Assembly (NCBI RefSeq): GCF_014650995.1
Contig: NZ_BMWA01000008.1
Location: 281,339 to 345,338, forward strand
Direction of reading: 5' to 3'
From: Streptomyces viridiviolaceus
GTDB taxonomy: Bacteria > Actinomycetota > Actinomycetes > Streptomycetales > Streptomycetaceae
Length of the DNA: 64,000 nt
The stretch's first letter is position 1; each line of letters opens with the position of its first letter. The translations under genes and the position numbers were made by a program. The notes under the pieces are model-generated. The model searched no databases. It worked only from the letters and a program-made list of their open reading frames with translations, and was not told where the DNA came from. This document shows positions 7,874 through 17,077 of the stretch, piece after piece.

Positions 7874-8940
7874 CCACTCCCCGCACGGAACACCTCGTCC
7901 TGCCCGGAGTACTGACCGCCGGGCAGGCCGCCGCGACCGTCCGCGGCATCCTCGCAGTGCAGCGGGAGGACGGCGCCATCCCCTGGTTCCGGGGGCACCA
8001 CCTCGACCCCTGGGACCACGTCGAGGCCGCGATGGCCCTCGACGCGGCCGGTGAGCACGAGGCCGCCGAGCGGGCCTACACGTGGCTGGCCCGGCACCAG
8101 AACCCGGACGGCTCCTGGTACGCGGCCTACGCCGACGGGAACGCCGACGAGGTCACCGACCGCGGCCGGGAGACCAACTTCGTCGCCTACGTGGCCGTCG
8201 GCGTCTGGCACCACTACCTCGCCACCGGCGACGACACGTTCCTCGACCGGATGTGGCCGGTCGTCGTCGGGGCGATCGAGTTCGTGCTGCGCCTGCAGCA
8301 GCCCGGCGGGCAGATCGGCTGGCGGCGTGACGACGACGGCACCGACACCACGGACGCGCTGCTGACCGGCAGCTCCTCCGTGCACCACGCGCTGCGCTGC
8401 GCCCTCGCCATCGCCGAACAGCGTGAGGAACCCCAGCCGGACTGGGAGTTGGCGGCCGGCGCGCTGCGGCACGCCATCCGGCGCCACCCGGAGCGGTTCC
8501 TCGACAAGGGCCGCTACTCGATGGACTGGTACTACCCGGTGCTGGGCGGCGCGCTGACCGGCACGGAGGCCAGGTCCCGCATCGAGGAGAGCTGGGACCG
8601 CTTCGTCGTCCCCGGCCTCGGCGTGCGGTGCGTCGTGCCCAACCCGTGGGTCACCGGCGGCGAGTCGGCCGAACTCGCGCTCGCGCTCTGGGCGGTGGGC
8701 GAGTCCGACCGGGCCCTGGACGTCCTGCAGTCGATCCAGCACCTGCGGGACGCCGACAGCGGCCTGTACTGGACGGGTTACGTCTTCGAAGACGACGCGA
8801 TCTGGCCGCGCGAGCTGACCAGCTGGACCGCCGGCTCCCTGCTCCTCGCCGTCGCCGCGCTCGGCGGCCACGAGGCGACCTGCCAGGTGTTCGGCGGCGA
8901 CCGCCTGCCGAGGGGACTCGACCCGGACTGCTGCGTCTGA
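7870..8940 (+). CDS. Prenyltransferase-like alpha/alpha-toroid protein
   Basis: A 356-aa protein of repeated helical hairpins (RAYTWLARHQNPDGSWYAAYADG, GWRRDDDGTDTTDALLTGSS, DSGLYWTGYVFEDDAIWP). It resembles the six-hairpin glycosidase/terpene-cyclase toroid that genomes often label prenyltransferase. There is no signal peptide and no DxDD cyclase motif, so a carbohydrate-active or binding role seems as likely as a terpenoid one. GTG start overlapping the methyltransferase stop by four bases; last gene of the operon. Confidence 0.85.
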   Translation: MTTPRTEHLVLPGVLTAGQAAATVRGILAVQREDGAIPWFRGHHLDPWDHVEAAMALDAAGEHEAAERAYTWLARHQNPDGSWYAAYADGNADEVTDRGRETNFVAYVAVGVWHHYLATGDDTFLDRMWPVVVGAIEFVLRLQQPGGQIGWRRDDDGTDTTDALLTGSSSVHHALRCALAIAEQREEPQPDWELAAGALRHAIRRHPERFLDKGRYSMDWYYPVLGGALTGTEARSRIEESWDRFVVPGLGVRCVVPNPWVTGGESAELALALWAVGESDRALDVLQSIQHLRDADSGLYWTGYVFEDDAIWPRELTSWTAGSLLLAVAALGGHEATCQVFGGDRLPRGLDPDCCV

Positions 8941-8959
8941 GCGCCGCTCGCCGCGCCGC

Positions 8960-9253
8960 TCAGTGCCGGTGGAGCCGGTTGGCGATCGCGTGGCCGACGA
9001 ACAGGTAGACCACCGCGGCCAGTCCGTAGCCGGCCACGACCCGGGCCCAGTCCTCGTCGAAGGTGAACAGGTCGCGTGACCAGCCGGCCAGCCAGTTGGC
9101 CGCGTCGTGGACGAACTGCACCAGGTCGTTGGCCCGGTTGGCGTCCAGCAGGTACATCAGAATCCACAGTCCGAGGATGACGGCCATGATGTCCGCGATC
9201 ACCGCGACGGCCGTCCCGGCGGAGTTGGAACCAGTGCGATATCGAGGGGACAT
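8960..9253 (-). CDS. Small two-helix membrane protein
   Basis: A 97-aa hypothetical membrane protein with two hydrophobic segments (VAVIADIMAVILGLWILMYLL and VVAGYGLAAVVYLFVGHAI) separated by an amphipathic stretch rich in Trp and Asp, ending in basic residues. It is convergent with the preceding operon (20-bp gap). Function unknown. Confidence 0.8.
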   Translation of the reverse strand: MSPRYRTGSNSAGTAVAVIADIMAVILGLWILMYLLDANRANDLVQFVHDAANWLAGWSRDLFTFDEDWARVVAGYGLAAVVYLFVGHAIANRLHRH

Positions 9254-9357
9254 GCTTACCGTCTGGCCCCGGACGCCTGCTTGAAACCTACGACGGCCCC
9301 CTGCCCGAAGGACCGTGAGGTCCGGCGGGCGGGGGGCCGTCGGGAGACGAGGGGCGG

Positions 9358-10191
9358 TCAGCCGCGCTGGATGCCGGAGGTGTCCTGCAGCACACCGCGG
9401 CGGCCGTCCTGCGTCTGCGCGACCAGGGCGGAACCGCGCTGCTCGACCGCCAGGTACCAGGTGCCCGGCGCCAGTTCGGCGATCGGCGTGGGAGAACCGT
9501 CCTCCCCGAACAGCGGACGCGGCACCGGCACGGCGAACCAGAACGGCGAGAAGTCCCCGGCCGGCTGCGCCTGCGGCTGGGGCTGCTGGGCCTGCTGCGG
9601 CTGGCCCCCGTAAGGCTGGCCGGGCTGACCCGGCTGACCGGGCTGCCCGCCGTACGACGGCTGCTGTGCGCCCGGGTAGCCGTAACCACCCTGCGGCTGG
9701 GCGCCGTAGGGCTGCGGCGCGGCCGGGCGGGGGGCCGGGAGGAGGGCGCCCTTGAGGGCCGGGACCAGGGGGGTGGCGACCGCGGCGGCGGCCATGATCA
9801 GCGTGGCGACGAGGGCGAGGATCAGGCCCGTTCCCGCACCGAGACCGTCGGAGAAGCCCCCGTCGTTGTCGAACGCGCCCGCCGGGTCGAAGACGTTGCC
9901 CAGCGCGCACCACGCGGCGAAGACCGTGAAGGTGACACCGAACTGGCCGAGGTCGAGACCGGCGACCTTGCGCGGCTGCGGCAGCCCCCGCGCCACGACG
10001 ACGAGCGCGGCGCCGATGATGCCCGCCAGCACGACACCGAGCACGACCGGCCCGCTGCCCCACAGGCTGGGGATGTCGGCGCTGTCCGAGGCACCGTCGA
10101 TCGAGTAGATGTCGAGGAACGACGCGATGAACAGCAACACCGCTGCTCCGATCACCACGCCGTCGCCTCGAGTGAGGGAGCGGATATTCAC
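9358..10191 (-). CDS. Four-helix membrane protein with Gln/Pro/Gly-rich tail
   Basis: A 277-aa hypothetical protein. About four transmembrane segments lie in the first 150 residues (GVVIGAAVLLFIASFLDIY, VVLGVVLAGIIGAALVVV, FTVFAAWCALGNVF, LILALVATLIMAAAAV). They are followed by a repeat-like YGGQPGQPGQP linker and a C-terminal globular domain (residues 220-277) ending GVLQDTSGIQRG. The layout resembles actinobacterial DUF5336-like proteins. Function unknown. 158 bp separate it from the amidase gene downstream on the same strand side. Confidence 0.82.
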   Translation of the reverse strand: MNIRSLTRGDGVVIGAAVLLFIASFLDIYSIDGASDSADIPSLWGSGPVVLGVVLAGIIGAALVVVARGLPQPRKVAGLDLGQFGVTFTVFAAWCALGNVFDPAGAFDNDGGFSDGLGAGTGLILALVATLIMAAAAVATPLVPALKGALLPAPRPAAPQPYGAQPQGGYGYPGAQQPSYGGQPGQPGQPGQPYGGQPQQAQQPQPQAQPAGDFSPFWFAVPVPRPLFGEDGSPTPIAELAPGTWYLAVEQRGSALVAQTQDGRRGVLQDTSGIQRG

Positions 10192-10349
10192 TTCAGGTCC
10201 TTCGTAGGTCGTCTCGTCGTCGGTAGAGGCGTCGCTGTCACCATGTCGCCGTCAGGCCCCGGTGTGAAGCGCGGGGGTGGCCCCTCATCGTAGGGACGAC
10301 ACTACCGTCCGTACGATCAGGCTGTCCGCCCGGATCCGTACGCTGATCG

Positions 10350-11348
10350 CTACCCGCGCAGGAAACTCACGATTCCCTCAGAGATCCCTTGCGCCGCCTT
10401 CTGCCGCCAGGCGCCACTGGTCAGCAGCGCCGCGTCCTTGCTATCGCGCATGTTCCCGCACTCGATGAACACCTTGGGAACCGTTGACAGATTGAGACCG
10501 CCCAGGTCCTCGCGCGTGACGAGACCGGTGCCGCCGCCCACGTAGTTGGAGGGTGCGCTGCCGGTCACCCGGACGAAGTTGCCCGCGATGCGCTCGCCGA
10601 GGTCGGCGGAGGGGGCGACGATGGCGCGGGTGTCGGCGGAGCCGGCGTGCACCGAGCCCGGCAGGATGACGTGGAAGCCGCGGTTGCCGGTCCCCGAGCC
10701 GTCGGCGTGGATCGAGACGGCGGCGTCCGCACGTGCCTCGTTGCCGATCCGGGCCCGCTCGTCCACGCAGGGACCGTAGGACCGGTCGCCGTCCTGCGTC
10801 AGCTTCACGGTGGCGCCCTGCCGTTCCAGGAGCGTGCGCAGCCGGTGGGCCACGTCGAGCGTGAACTTCGCCTCGGGCCAGCCCGCGTTGGTGGCCGTAC
10901 CCGTGGTGTCGCACTCCTTCCAGTTCGTCCCGATGTTCACCTTGCGGTTGATCTCGGAGGCGTGCTGGAAGTTGTTCGGGTTGTGGCCCGGGTCGATGAC
11001 GACGACCTTGCCCTTGAGGGGGCCGGAGCCGGCGGCACCCGACGGGGACGGGGACTTCGACGGGGACGCGGAGGGCTTCCCGGCCGAGGGCGAAGGGGAC
11101 GCGCCCGTAGGCTTCTTGGCGTCGTCGTCGGAGTGGGCGGGAGCGCCGGAGGACGGCACCCGCGATGCGCTCACGCCGCCCGCGCGATCCGGACCGCCGC
11201 CCTCGTCGCCCGAGCCGCCGACCGCCGCGTACACCCCCCACCCGAGCAGCGCCCCGGGCACCAGCGCGGCCAGCGCCACGGTCAGCGGGCGGCGCAACGG
11301 GGAGCGGCGGGGCTGGGGTCGATCGAACTCCGGGCCTGTGTACGACAC
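10350..11348 (-). CDS. N-acetylmuramoyl-L-alanine amidase (Amidase_3)
   Basis: A 332-aa peptidoglycan amidase that cleaves the lactyl-Ala bond of murein. It has an N-terminal membrane segment (LTVALAALVPGALLGWGVYAA), a Ser/Pro/Lys-rich spacer to about residue 110, then the zinc amidase domain with ligands in VVVIDPGHNP, the WPEAKFTL glutamate and SIHADGSG, and the catalytic glutamate in VFIECGNMRD. It is probably extracytoplasmic and membrane-tethered. The stop lies just before a low-GC spacer. Confidence 0.92.
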   Translation of the reverse strand: MSYTGPEFDRPQPRRSPLRRPLTVALAALVPGALLGWGVYAAVGGSGDEGGGPDRAGGVSASRVPSSGAPAHSDDDAKKPTGASPSPSAGKPSASPSKSPSPSGAAGSGPLKGKVVVIDPGHNPNNFQHASEINRKVNIGTNWKECDTTGTATNAGWPEAKFTLDVAHRLRTLLERQGATVKLTQDGDRSYGPCVDERARIGNEARADAAVSIHADGSGTGNRGFHVILPGSVHAGSADTRAIVAPSADLGERIAGNFVRVTGSAPSNYVGGGTGLVTREDLGGLNLSTVPKVFIECGNMRDSKDAALLTSGAWRQKAAQGISEGIVSFLRG

Positions 11349-11358
11349 GTCTGCGACT

Positions 11359-12021
11359 CTAACCGCGCCCCCGGATCCCCGCTCCCGTTCGCCGCAGGAC
11401 GCGCAGCGAGTCGGTCACCGAGACCTCCGTGAACGCCCCGGACGCGAGGGCCCGGAGGTAGACGCGGTACGGGGCCTGGCCCGTGAACTCGTCCGCCGGG
11501 TCCGGGAAGACGTCGTGGATGACCAGCAGGCCGCCGACGGCCACGTGCGGGGCCCAGCCCTCGTAGTCGGCACTCGCGTGCTCGTCGGTGTGGCCGCCGT
11601 CGACGAAGACCAGGGCGAGGGGGGCGTTCCAGAGCGCCGCGACCTGGGGCGAGCGGCCGACCAGCGCCACCACGTGCTCCTCCAGCCCGGCCCGGTGCAG
11701 GGTGCGGCGGAAGGCGGGGAGGGTGTCCATCACGCCGAGCTCGGGGTCGACCGTCTCCGGGTCGTGGTAGTCCCAGCCCGGCTGCTGCTCCTCGCTGCCC
11801 CGGTGGTGGTCGACGGTGAGCGCGGTGACGCCGGCCCGGCGGGCCGCGTCGGCGAGCAGGAGCGTGGAGCGTCCGCAGTAGGTGCCGACCTCCAGGAGCG
11901 GCAGCCCGAGCCCGCCCGCCTCAACCGCCGCCGCGTACAGGGCCAGACCCTCGTGCGTGGGCATGAACCCCTTGGCGGCCTCGAAGGCGGCCAGGACGTC
12001 CGGCGTGGGTGCCGCGGGCAT
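11359..12021 (-). CDS. Class I SAM-dependent methyltransferase (type 24-like)
   Basis: A 220-aa methyltransferase with motif I LLEVGTYCGRSTLLLADAA (about residues 42-60), ALTVDHHRGSEEQ at the acidic loop and LVFVDGGHTDEHASADYEGW, a pattern typical of the Methyltransf_24/cephalosporin-hydroxylase-like group. It lies 10 bp upstream of the amidase gene in the same orientation, so the two are probably co-transcribed. Substrate unknown. Confidence 0.87.
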   Translation of the reverse strand: MPAAPTPDVLAAFEAAKGFMPTHEGLALYAAAVEAGGLGLPLLEVGTYCGRSTLLLADAARRAGVTALTVDHHRGSEEQQPGWDYHDPETVDPELGVMDTLPAFRRTLHRAGLEEHVVALVGRSPQVAALWNAPLALVFVDGGHTDEHASADYEGWAPHVAVGGLLVIHDVFPDPADEFTGQAPYRVYLRALASGAFTEVSVTDSLRVLRRTGAGIRGRG

Positions 12022-12098
12022 GGGGGTCCTCTCGGTCGGGGCGTGCGGGGTGCACGGGGCACGCGGGTGCGCGCAGGTTGTGCGGACGCCCCATGCTG

Positions 12099-12135
12099 CC
12101 GCACCCCCTGCCGCGCTGTGCGACAGGGGGTGCGG
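12099..12135 (-). terminator. Hairpin terminator after MFS gene
   Basis: A perfect 12-bp stem (CCGCACCCCCTG pairing with CAGGGGGTGCGG) with a 13-nt loop sits 18 bp past the stop of the MFS gene and ahead of the methyltransferase start. There is no U tract, as is usual in Streptomyces. Confidence 0.7.
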
Positions 12136-12153
12136 GTCGGCAGGCGGTGCGGG

Positions 12154-13893
12154 TCAGGCCGGGACCGTCTCGCCCGGCAGGGAGAGGTCCAGGTCGACCG
12201 GGCGGTCGTCGCCCTCGTGCGTCGCCGCGTGGGCGAGCGGGCCGTGGCCCGGGGCGCGGGCGGCCAGGACGTACGGGCCCTCGGAAGGGACGGCGAGGGC
12301 GTAGGAGCCGTCCTCGGCGGAGAGGGTCGCGCCCGCCTGGCGGCCGTGGCGGTCGATCAGGGTGACCTTGGCGCGGGCCACGGGGGCGCCGTCGGCGGCC
12401 AGCACCCGGCCCTGGAAGCCGCGCAGCACCTCCTCGGCGCGGGCCAGGTTCGCGTCCTCCTCGCTGCTGGCGCGCAGCTGCGTGGTGGCCGCCGGGCGCC
12501 GGCGCGGCAGGAAGAACGCCATGACCAGGCCGACGGCGACCGCGGCGGTCGCGATCAGGAAGGAGACGCGGAAGCCGTGCATGGTGGGGACGGCCACCCC
12601 GCCGACGTCGTTCGCCGTGTTGGCCAGCACCATGCCGATGACGGCGCTCGACACCGACGTGCCGATGGACCGCATGAGCGTGTTGAGGCCGTTGGCCGCG
12701 CCGGTCTCCGAGGCCGGCACCGCACCGACGATCAGCGCGGGCAGGGAGGAGTAGGCGAGGCCGATGCCGGCGCCGAGCATCACCGAGGTGATGACGGTCT
12801 GCCAGGCGGCGTCCATCAGGCCGAGGCCGCCGGCGTAGCCGATCGCGATGACCAGCAGACCGATGATCAGCGTGGTGCGGGGGCCGTAGCGGGCCGACAG
12901 GCGGGCGTACACGGGGGCCGTGAACATCATCGTCAGGCCCAGCGGGGCCACGCACAGACCGGCGACCACCATCGACTGGCCGAGGCCGTAGCCGGTGGCG
13001 GAGGGCAGCTGGAGGAGCTGGGGCAGGACGAGGGAGACGACGTAGAAGGAGACGCCGACCATGATGGAGGCGAGGTTGGTGAGGAGGACCTCGCGGCGGG
13101 CCGTGGTGCGCAGGTCGACCAGCGGGGCCTTCAGGCGCAACTCCATCAGGCCCCACAGCACGAGCACCACGACGGCGGCGGCGAACAGGCCGAGCGTGGT
13201 GGCCGAGGACCAGCCCCAGTCGCTGCCCTTGGTGATCGGGAGCAGGAGGAGGACCAGGCCGGCGGAGAGGCCGAGGGCGCCCGGCAGGTCGAAGGAGCCC
13301 TTCGCGCGCAGCGGTGACTCGGGCACGACGAGGAAGGTCAGGGCGATCGCCGCGACGCCGAGGCCGGCGGCGCCGTAGAACAGGGCGTGCCAGTCGGCGT
13401 GCTGGGCGACCAGTGCGGCGGCGGGCAGCGCGAGGCCGCCGCCGACGCCGATCGAGGAGCTCATCAGAGCCATCGCCGAGCCGAGCCGTTCGCGGGGCAG
13501 CATGTCCCGCATCAGGCCGATGCCGAGGGGTATCGCGCCCATCGCGAAGCCCTGGAGCGTACGGCCGGCGATCATGGGGAGCAGGGCGTCGGTGAAGGCG
13601 CTCACCAGCGCGCCGACCACCATCACGGCCAGGCTGAGGACCAGCATGCGCCGCTTGCCGTAGAGGTCGCCGAGGCGGCCCATGATCGGCGTGGCCACGG
13701 CTCCCGAGAGCAGTGTCGAGGTCAGGACCCAGGTGGCGTTGCTGGGCGAGGTGTCCAGGAGCTGGGGCAGGTCCTTGATGACCGGGACGAGCAGGGTCTG
13801 CATCACCGCGACGACGATGCCCGCGAAGGCGAGTACCGGGACGGTGGCCCCGCTCGCACTCCGGCTGGGCTCGTCGGTCGTCGTGTGGGTCAT
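12154..13893 (-). CDS. MFS exporter (DHA2-like) with carboxypeptidase-regulatory-like tail
   Basis: A 579-aa drug:H+ antiporter-type permease. Motif A appears as GRLGDLYGKRRMLV (about residue 70) and there are about 14 hydrophobic helices to residue 470. The last 90 residues (from GFQGRVLAADGAPVARAKVTL) form a CarboxypepD_reg/transthyretin-like beta sandwich, an unusual addition for this family. The ATG at 13893 was chosen over an upstream in-frame start because GGAGG lies about 12 nt before it. It is divergent from a second DHA2 transporter. Confidence 0.88.
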   Translation of the reverse strand: MTHTTTDEPSRSASGATVPVLAFAGIVVAVMQTLLVPVIKDLPQLLDTSPSNATWVLTSTLLSGAVATPIMGRLGDLYGKRRMLVLSLAVMVVGALVSAFTDALLPMIAGRTLQGFAMGAIPLGIGLMRDMLPRERLGSAMALMSSSIGVGGGLALPAAALVAQHADWHALFYGAAGLGVAAIALTFLVVPESPLRAKGSFDLPGALGLSAGLVLLLLPITKGSDWGWSSATTLGLFAAAVVVLVLWGLMELRLKAPLVDLRTTARREVLLTNLASIMVGVSFYVVSLVLPQLLQLPSATGYGLGQSMVVAGLCVAPLGLTMMFTAPVYARLSARYGPRTTLIIGLLVIAIGYAGGLGLMDAAWQTVITSVMLGAGIGLAYSSLPALIVGAVPASETGAANGLNTLMRSIGTSVSSAVIGMVLANTANDVGGVAVPTMHGFRVSFLIATAAVAVGLVMAFFLPRRRPAATTQLRASSEEDANLARAEEVLRGFQGRVLAADGAPVARAKVTLIDRHGRQAGATLSAEDGSYALAVPSEGPYVLAARAPGHGPLAHAATHEGDDRPVDLDLSLPGETVPA

Positions 13894-14101
13894 TGCGTGG
13901 GGCCTCCAGGCCGGGGAGTGAGCGAGTGCGTACGCGTACGTGCCAAGTGTGTGCAGGATGAACCCCGTCTGCCCGGGCAACTATTCCGTTGCTTCGAGTC
14001 CCTAATGAATTCTTGACCTGCTCTTGGGGCGGTCCTAGGCCCTGCGACGCAGGCCGCCGGGGACGAAATCCCGATGCAAGGGGCGCAGCCGGGTTGAGAG
14101 C

Positions 14102-15541
14102 ATGACGCCCATGCTCGAATCCGCCCGCACCGCCGACTCCACGCACATATCACCGCGCCGTACGCCACCCACCTGGCTGGTCGTGGCGCTCGCGTGCGCC
14201 GGACAGTTCCTGGTCGTGCTCGACGTGTCCGTCGTCAACGTCGCCCTGCCGTCGATGCGGACCGACCTCGGGCTGAACGCGCAGGGGCTGCAGTGGGTGG
14301 TCAACGCCTACGCCATCGCCTTCGCCGGCTTCATGCTGCTCGGCGGGCGGGCCGGGGACCTGTACGGGCGCAAGCGGATGTTCCTGGTCGGGCTCGGGGT
14401 GTTCACGCTGGCCTCGCTGGGCGGCGGATTCGCCCAGGAGGGGTGGCAGTTGCTGGTCGCGCGGGCCGCGCAGGGGCTGGGCGCGGCGGTACTGGCGCCC
14501 TCGACGCTGACGATCCTGACCGCGGCGGTGCCGGAGGGGGCGGCGCGGGCGCGGGCCATCGCGACCTGGACCGCCGTGGGCGCGGGCGGCGGGGCCGCGG
14601 GTGGCCTCGTCGGCGGCGTGCTGGTGGACGGGCTGTCCTGGCGCTGGGTGCTGCTGATCAACGTGCCGGTGGGTGCGGTGGTGCTGCTCGGTTCGGTGCT
14701 GTGGCTGACCGAGAGCCGGGCGGGGGAACGGCGGCGGCTGGACCTGCCGGGGGCGGTGCTGGTGACGGCCGGCCTCGCCACGCTGGCGTACGGCATCTCG
14801 CAGACCGAGTCCGAGGGGTGGGCGGCGGCGGCCGCGCTGGGGCCGCTGGGGGCGGGGGTGCTGCTGATCGGGCTGTTCCTCCTCGTCGAGGCACGGACGG
14901 CGGCGCCGCTGATGCCGCTCGGGCTGCTGCGGCTGCGGTCGGTGGCCTCCGCGAACGTGGCGATGCTCGTGTGCGGGTCCGCGATGTTCTCGATGTGGTT
15001 CTTCATGACGCTGTACGCGCAGAACGTGCTGGGTTACTCGCCGCTGGAGGCCGGGCTCGCGCTGGTGCCCAGTTCGCTGGCCGTGGTGCTGGGGTCGAAG
15101 CTGGCGCCGCGGTTCATGCCGGTGATCGGGGCGCGGAGCGTGGCCGTGCTGGGGACGGCCGTGGCGGCCGTGGGGTTCGGCTGGCAGTCGACGATGACCG
15201 CGGACGGGGGGTATGTCGTCGCGATCATGGTTCCGGGCGTGCTGATGATGCTGGGCGCGGGGCTGGCGGCGACGCCGCTGGCGGCGCTGGCCACCTCCGG
15301 GGCGGCGGCGGGGGACGCGGGGCTGGTCTCCGGGCTGGTCAACACCTCGCGGACGATGGGGGGTTCGCTGGGGCTCGCCGTGATGTCGACGATCGCGGCG
15401 GCGCGGTCCGGGGAGGGGGACGTGGGGCCGGTGGCACTGACGGAGGGGTATGCGCTGGTGTTCCGTACGGCGGCGGTGGTGCTGGTCGTGGGGGCGGTGC
15501 TGATGCGGGTGTGGCTGCCGGCGGGGGAGCGGCGGCGGTAG
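14102..15541 (+). CDS. MFS exporter, DHA2 (EmrB/QacA) family
   Basis: A 479-aa proton-driven multidrug exporter with 14 predicted helices. Family signatures are the helix 1 motif LVVLDVSVVNVALPSM, motif A GGRAGDLYGRKRMFLVGL, and motif C-like GVGAGGGAAGGLVGGVLV in helix 5. The ATG at 14102 opens the frame; a 208-bp divergent spacer separates it from the other exporter. No adjacent TetR or MarR gene is seen, so its control is unknown. Confidence 0.92.
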   Translation: MTPMLESARTADSTHISPRRTPPTWLVVALACAGQFLVVLDVSVVNVALPSMRTDLGLNAQGLQWVVNAYAIAFAGFMLLGGRAGDLYGRKRMFLVGLGVFTLASLGGGFAQEGWQLLVARAAQGLGAAVLAPSTLTILTAAVPEGAARARAIATWTAVGAGGGAAGGLVGGVLVDGLSWRWVLLINVPVGAVVLLGSVLWLTESRAGERRRLDLPGAVLVTAGLATLAYGISQTESEGWAAAAALGPLGAGVLLIGLFLLVEARTAAPLMPLGLLRLRSVASANVAMLVCGSAMFSMWFFMTLYAQNVLGYSPLEAGLALVPSSLAVVLGSKLAPRFMPVIGARSVAVLGTAVAAVGFGWQSTMTADGGYVVAIMVPGVLMMLGAGLAATPLAALATSGAAAGDAGLVSGLVNTSRTMGGSLGLAVMSTIAAARSGEGDVGPVALTEGYALVFRTAAVVLVVGAVLMRVWLPAGERRR

Positions 15542-16109
15542 CCTCCGGCGGGTGCGCGGGGGGTCTGCGGGGGTTGTGCCTGCGGGTGCGCGGGGGGTCT
15601 GCGGGGGTTGCGCCTGCGGGTGTGCGGGGGTTGTGCCTGCGGGTGCGATGGGTGGTGTCTGCGGGTGCCTGCGGCGGCCTGTGCGGGTCGTCGGGGGTGC
15701 GCGTAGCGCTTTCGGTTGTGGGTGGGTCGGGGCCGCGCCGGGGGGTGTCCGTCCTCGGAACGGCGCGGAATCGGTGGGTCACCAACTGACCCGCGTCGAC
15801 GCGCCAACCACTGCGGGCGGACACCCCCCGACACGTCCCCTTCTCGCCGTACGCGACTGCGGCTCCGCGCCACCGCGGGTTGTCGGGCTCGCTCACCCGC
15901 GGGTTGCCGGGGTCGCCCAGCCGCGGGCAGTCGTGCCGCCCGGGGCGGCACGGGTGGGCGCGGGCGGCAACCCGTGAGCGCCGGGCTGCGCGACCCACCC
16001 CGGCCCACACCCCTGCCGGGCGGCGAGGCAAACGCCGGACCGGCAACCGCCGGAGCACCCGGCACTCGTAGGGTCGGAGCCGTCGTGATCCCGGTGATCA
16101 GGAGAACCC
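15542..16109. other. Gene-free spacer with G-rich repeats and hairpins
   Basis: A 568-bp stretch with no supported gene. 15547-15660 is a run of degenerate short units (GGTGCGCGGGGGGTCTGC, GGGGGTTGTGCCTGCGGG). 15660-15705 contains a copy of the GCGGGTGCCTGCGGCGGCC element also found at the right end of the window. 15932-15952 is a perfect 9-bp hairpin (CGTGCCGCC/GGCGGCACG). The frames open across it are shadows of skewed composition. Confidence 0.7.
15660..15705. repeat. Dispersed extragenic repeat, copy 1
   Basis: Contains GCGGGTGCCTGCGGCGGCC and CTGTGCGGGTCGTCGGGGG, nearly identical to the block at 63922-64000, which is 48 kb away. Both copies lie downstream of plus-strand genes in non-coding DNA. 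Confidence 0.7.
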
Positions 16110-17006
16110 GTGCCCATCGACGCAGCCGCAGCGCTCGCCGCCGCACCACGCACCCGCGAGATCGCGTGGGACCACAAGGACGTCCTGCTCTACCACCTCG
16201 GCATCGGCGCCGGCGTCCCCGCGACCGATCCCCGCGAACTGCGCTACACCCTGGAGTCCCGGCTGCACGTCCTGCCGAGCTTCGCCACCGTCGCGGGCGG
16301 GGGCGCCCCGGGGGTGACCGGCGGTCTGTCCACGCCCGGCGTCGACGTGGACCTGGCCCGGGTCCTGCACGGCGGGCAGCGGCTGCGCGTGCACCGGCCC
16401 GTCCCGGTGACGGGCCGGGCGACCGCGGCCTCGCGGGTCACCGCCGTGTACGACAAGGGCAAGGCGGCCGTCCTCGTCCTGCGCACCGAGGTCGCCGACG
16501 CCGAGGGTCCGCTGTGGACCGACGACGCCGAGATCTACGTGCGGGGGGAGGGCGGCTGGGGCGGGGAGCGTGGGCCGTCCGTCCGGGCCGCCGCCGCGCA
16601 GGGGGAGCCCGACGCGGTCGTCGAGCGGGTCGTCCGCGAGGACCAGGCGCTGCTGTACCGGCTCTGCGGCGACTGGAACCCGCTGCACGCCGATCCCGCG
16701 TTCGCGGCCCGCGCCGGGTTCGACCGGCCCGTCCTGCACGGGCTGTGCACCTACGGCGCCACCCTCAAGGCGGTCGTCGACACGCTCCTCGACGGTGACG
16801 TGACCCGGGTGCGCGACTACCGCACGCGTTTCGCCGGGGTCGTGTACCCGGGGGAGACCCTGCGCGTGCGCATGTGGCGGCCGGAGGCGGGCACCGTGCG
16901 GGTGGCCGTGAGCGTCGTCACGGGGGTCCCCCCGCGCGAGCGGAGCCGAGAGTGGGCGAGGCAGGACGCCGCTGTGCTCGCCGACACCGTCGTCCGGTAC
17001 GCGTGA
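16110..17006 (+). CDS. MaoC-type 2-enoyl-CoA hydratase, double hot-dog
   Basis: A 298-aa (R)-specific enoyl-CoA hydratase. The degenerate N-terminal hot-dog half (residues 1-150) is followed by a C-terminal half with the hydratase-2 motif YRLCGDWNPLHADPAFA (about residues 180-196), including the catalytic Asp and His, then DRPVLHGLCTYG. The fold and length match the steroid/peroxisomal hydratase 2 group. It would act on a trans-2-enoyl-CoA in fatty acid or sterol side-chain breakdown. GTG start at 16110; a hairpin terminator follows at 17028. I saw no KstR-type site directly upstream. Confidence 0.9.
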   Translation: MPIDAAAALAAAPRTREIAWDHKDVLLYHLGIGAGVPATDPRELRYTLESRLHVLPSFATVAGGGAPGVTGGLSTPGVDVDLARVLHGGQRLRVHRPVPVTGRATAASRVTAVYDKGKAAVLVLRTEVADAEGPLWTDDAEIYVRGEGGWGGERGPSVRAAAAQGEPDAVVERVVREDQALLYRLCGDWNPLHADPAFAARAGFDRPVLHGLCTYGATLKAVVDTLLDGDVTRVRDYRTRFAGVVYPGETLRVRMWRPEAGTVRVAVSVVTGVPPRERSREWARQDAAVLADTVVRYA

Positions 17007-17027
17007 AACGTCATGTGCGTACGACAA

Positions 17028-17061
17028 CGGCCCCGCCCGTCGGATGGGACGAGCGGGGCCG
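17028..17061. terminator. Bidirectional hairpin terminator
   Basis: The nine-base arms CGGCCCCGC and GCGGGGCCG extend inward with CGTC/GACG and close on a GGATGG loop. It lies between the convergent MaoC gene and the small minus-strand gene. Confidence 0.85.
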
Positions 17062-17077
17062 GAGCCGCTCGCTGCTT

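Noticed and set aside
7870..8940. True prenyltransferase
   Set aside because: No DxDD or prenyl-binding motif; only the toroid repeat pattern is seen.
15547..15710. CRISPR array
   Set aside because: Units are short, degenerate and adjoin without unique spacers; no cas gene in the window.
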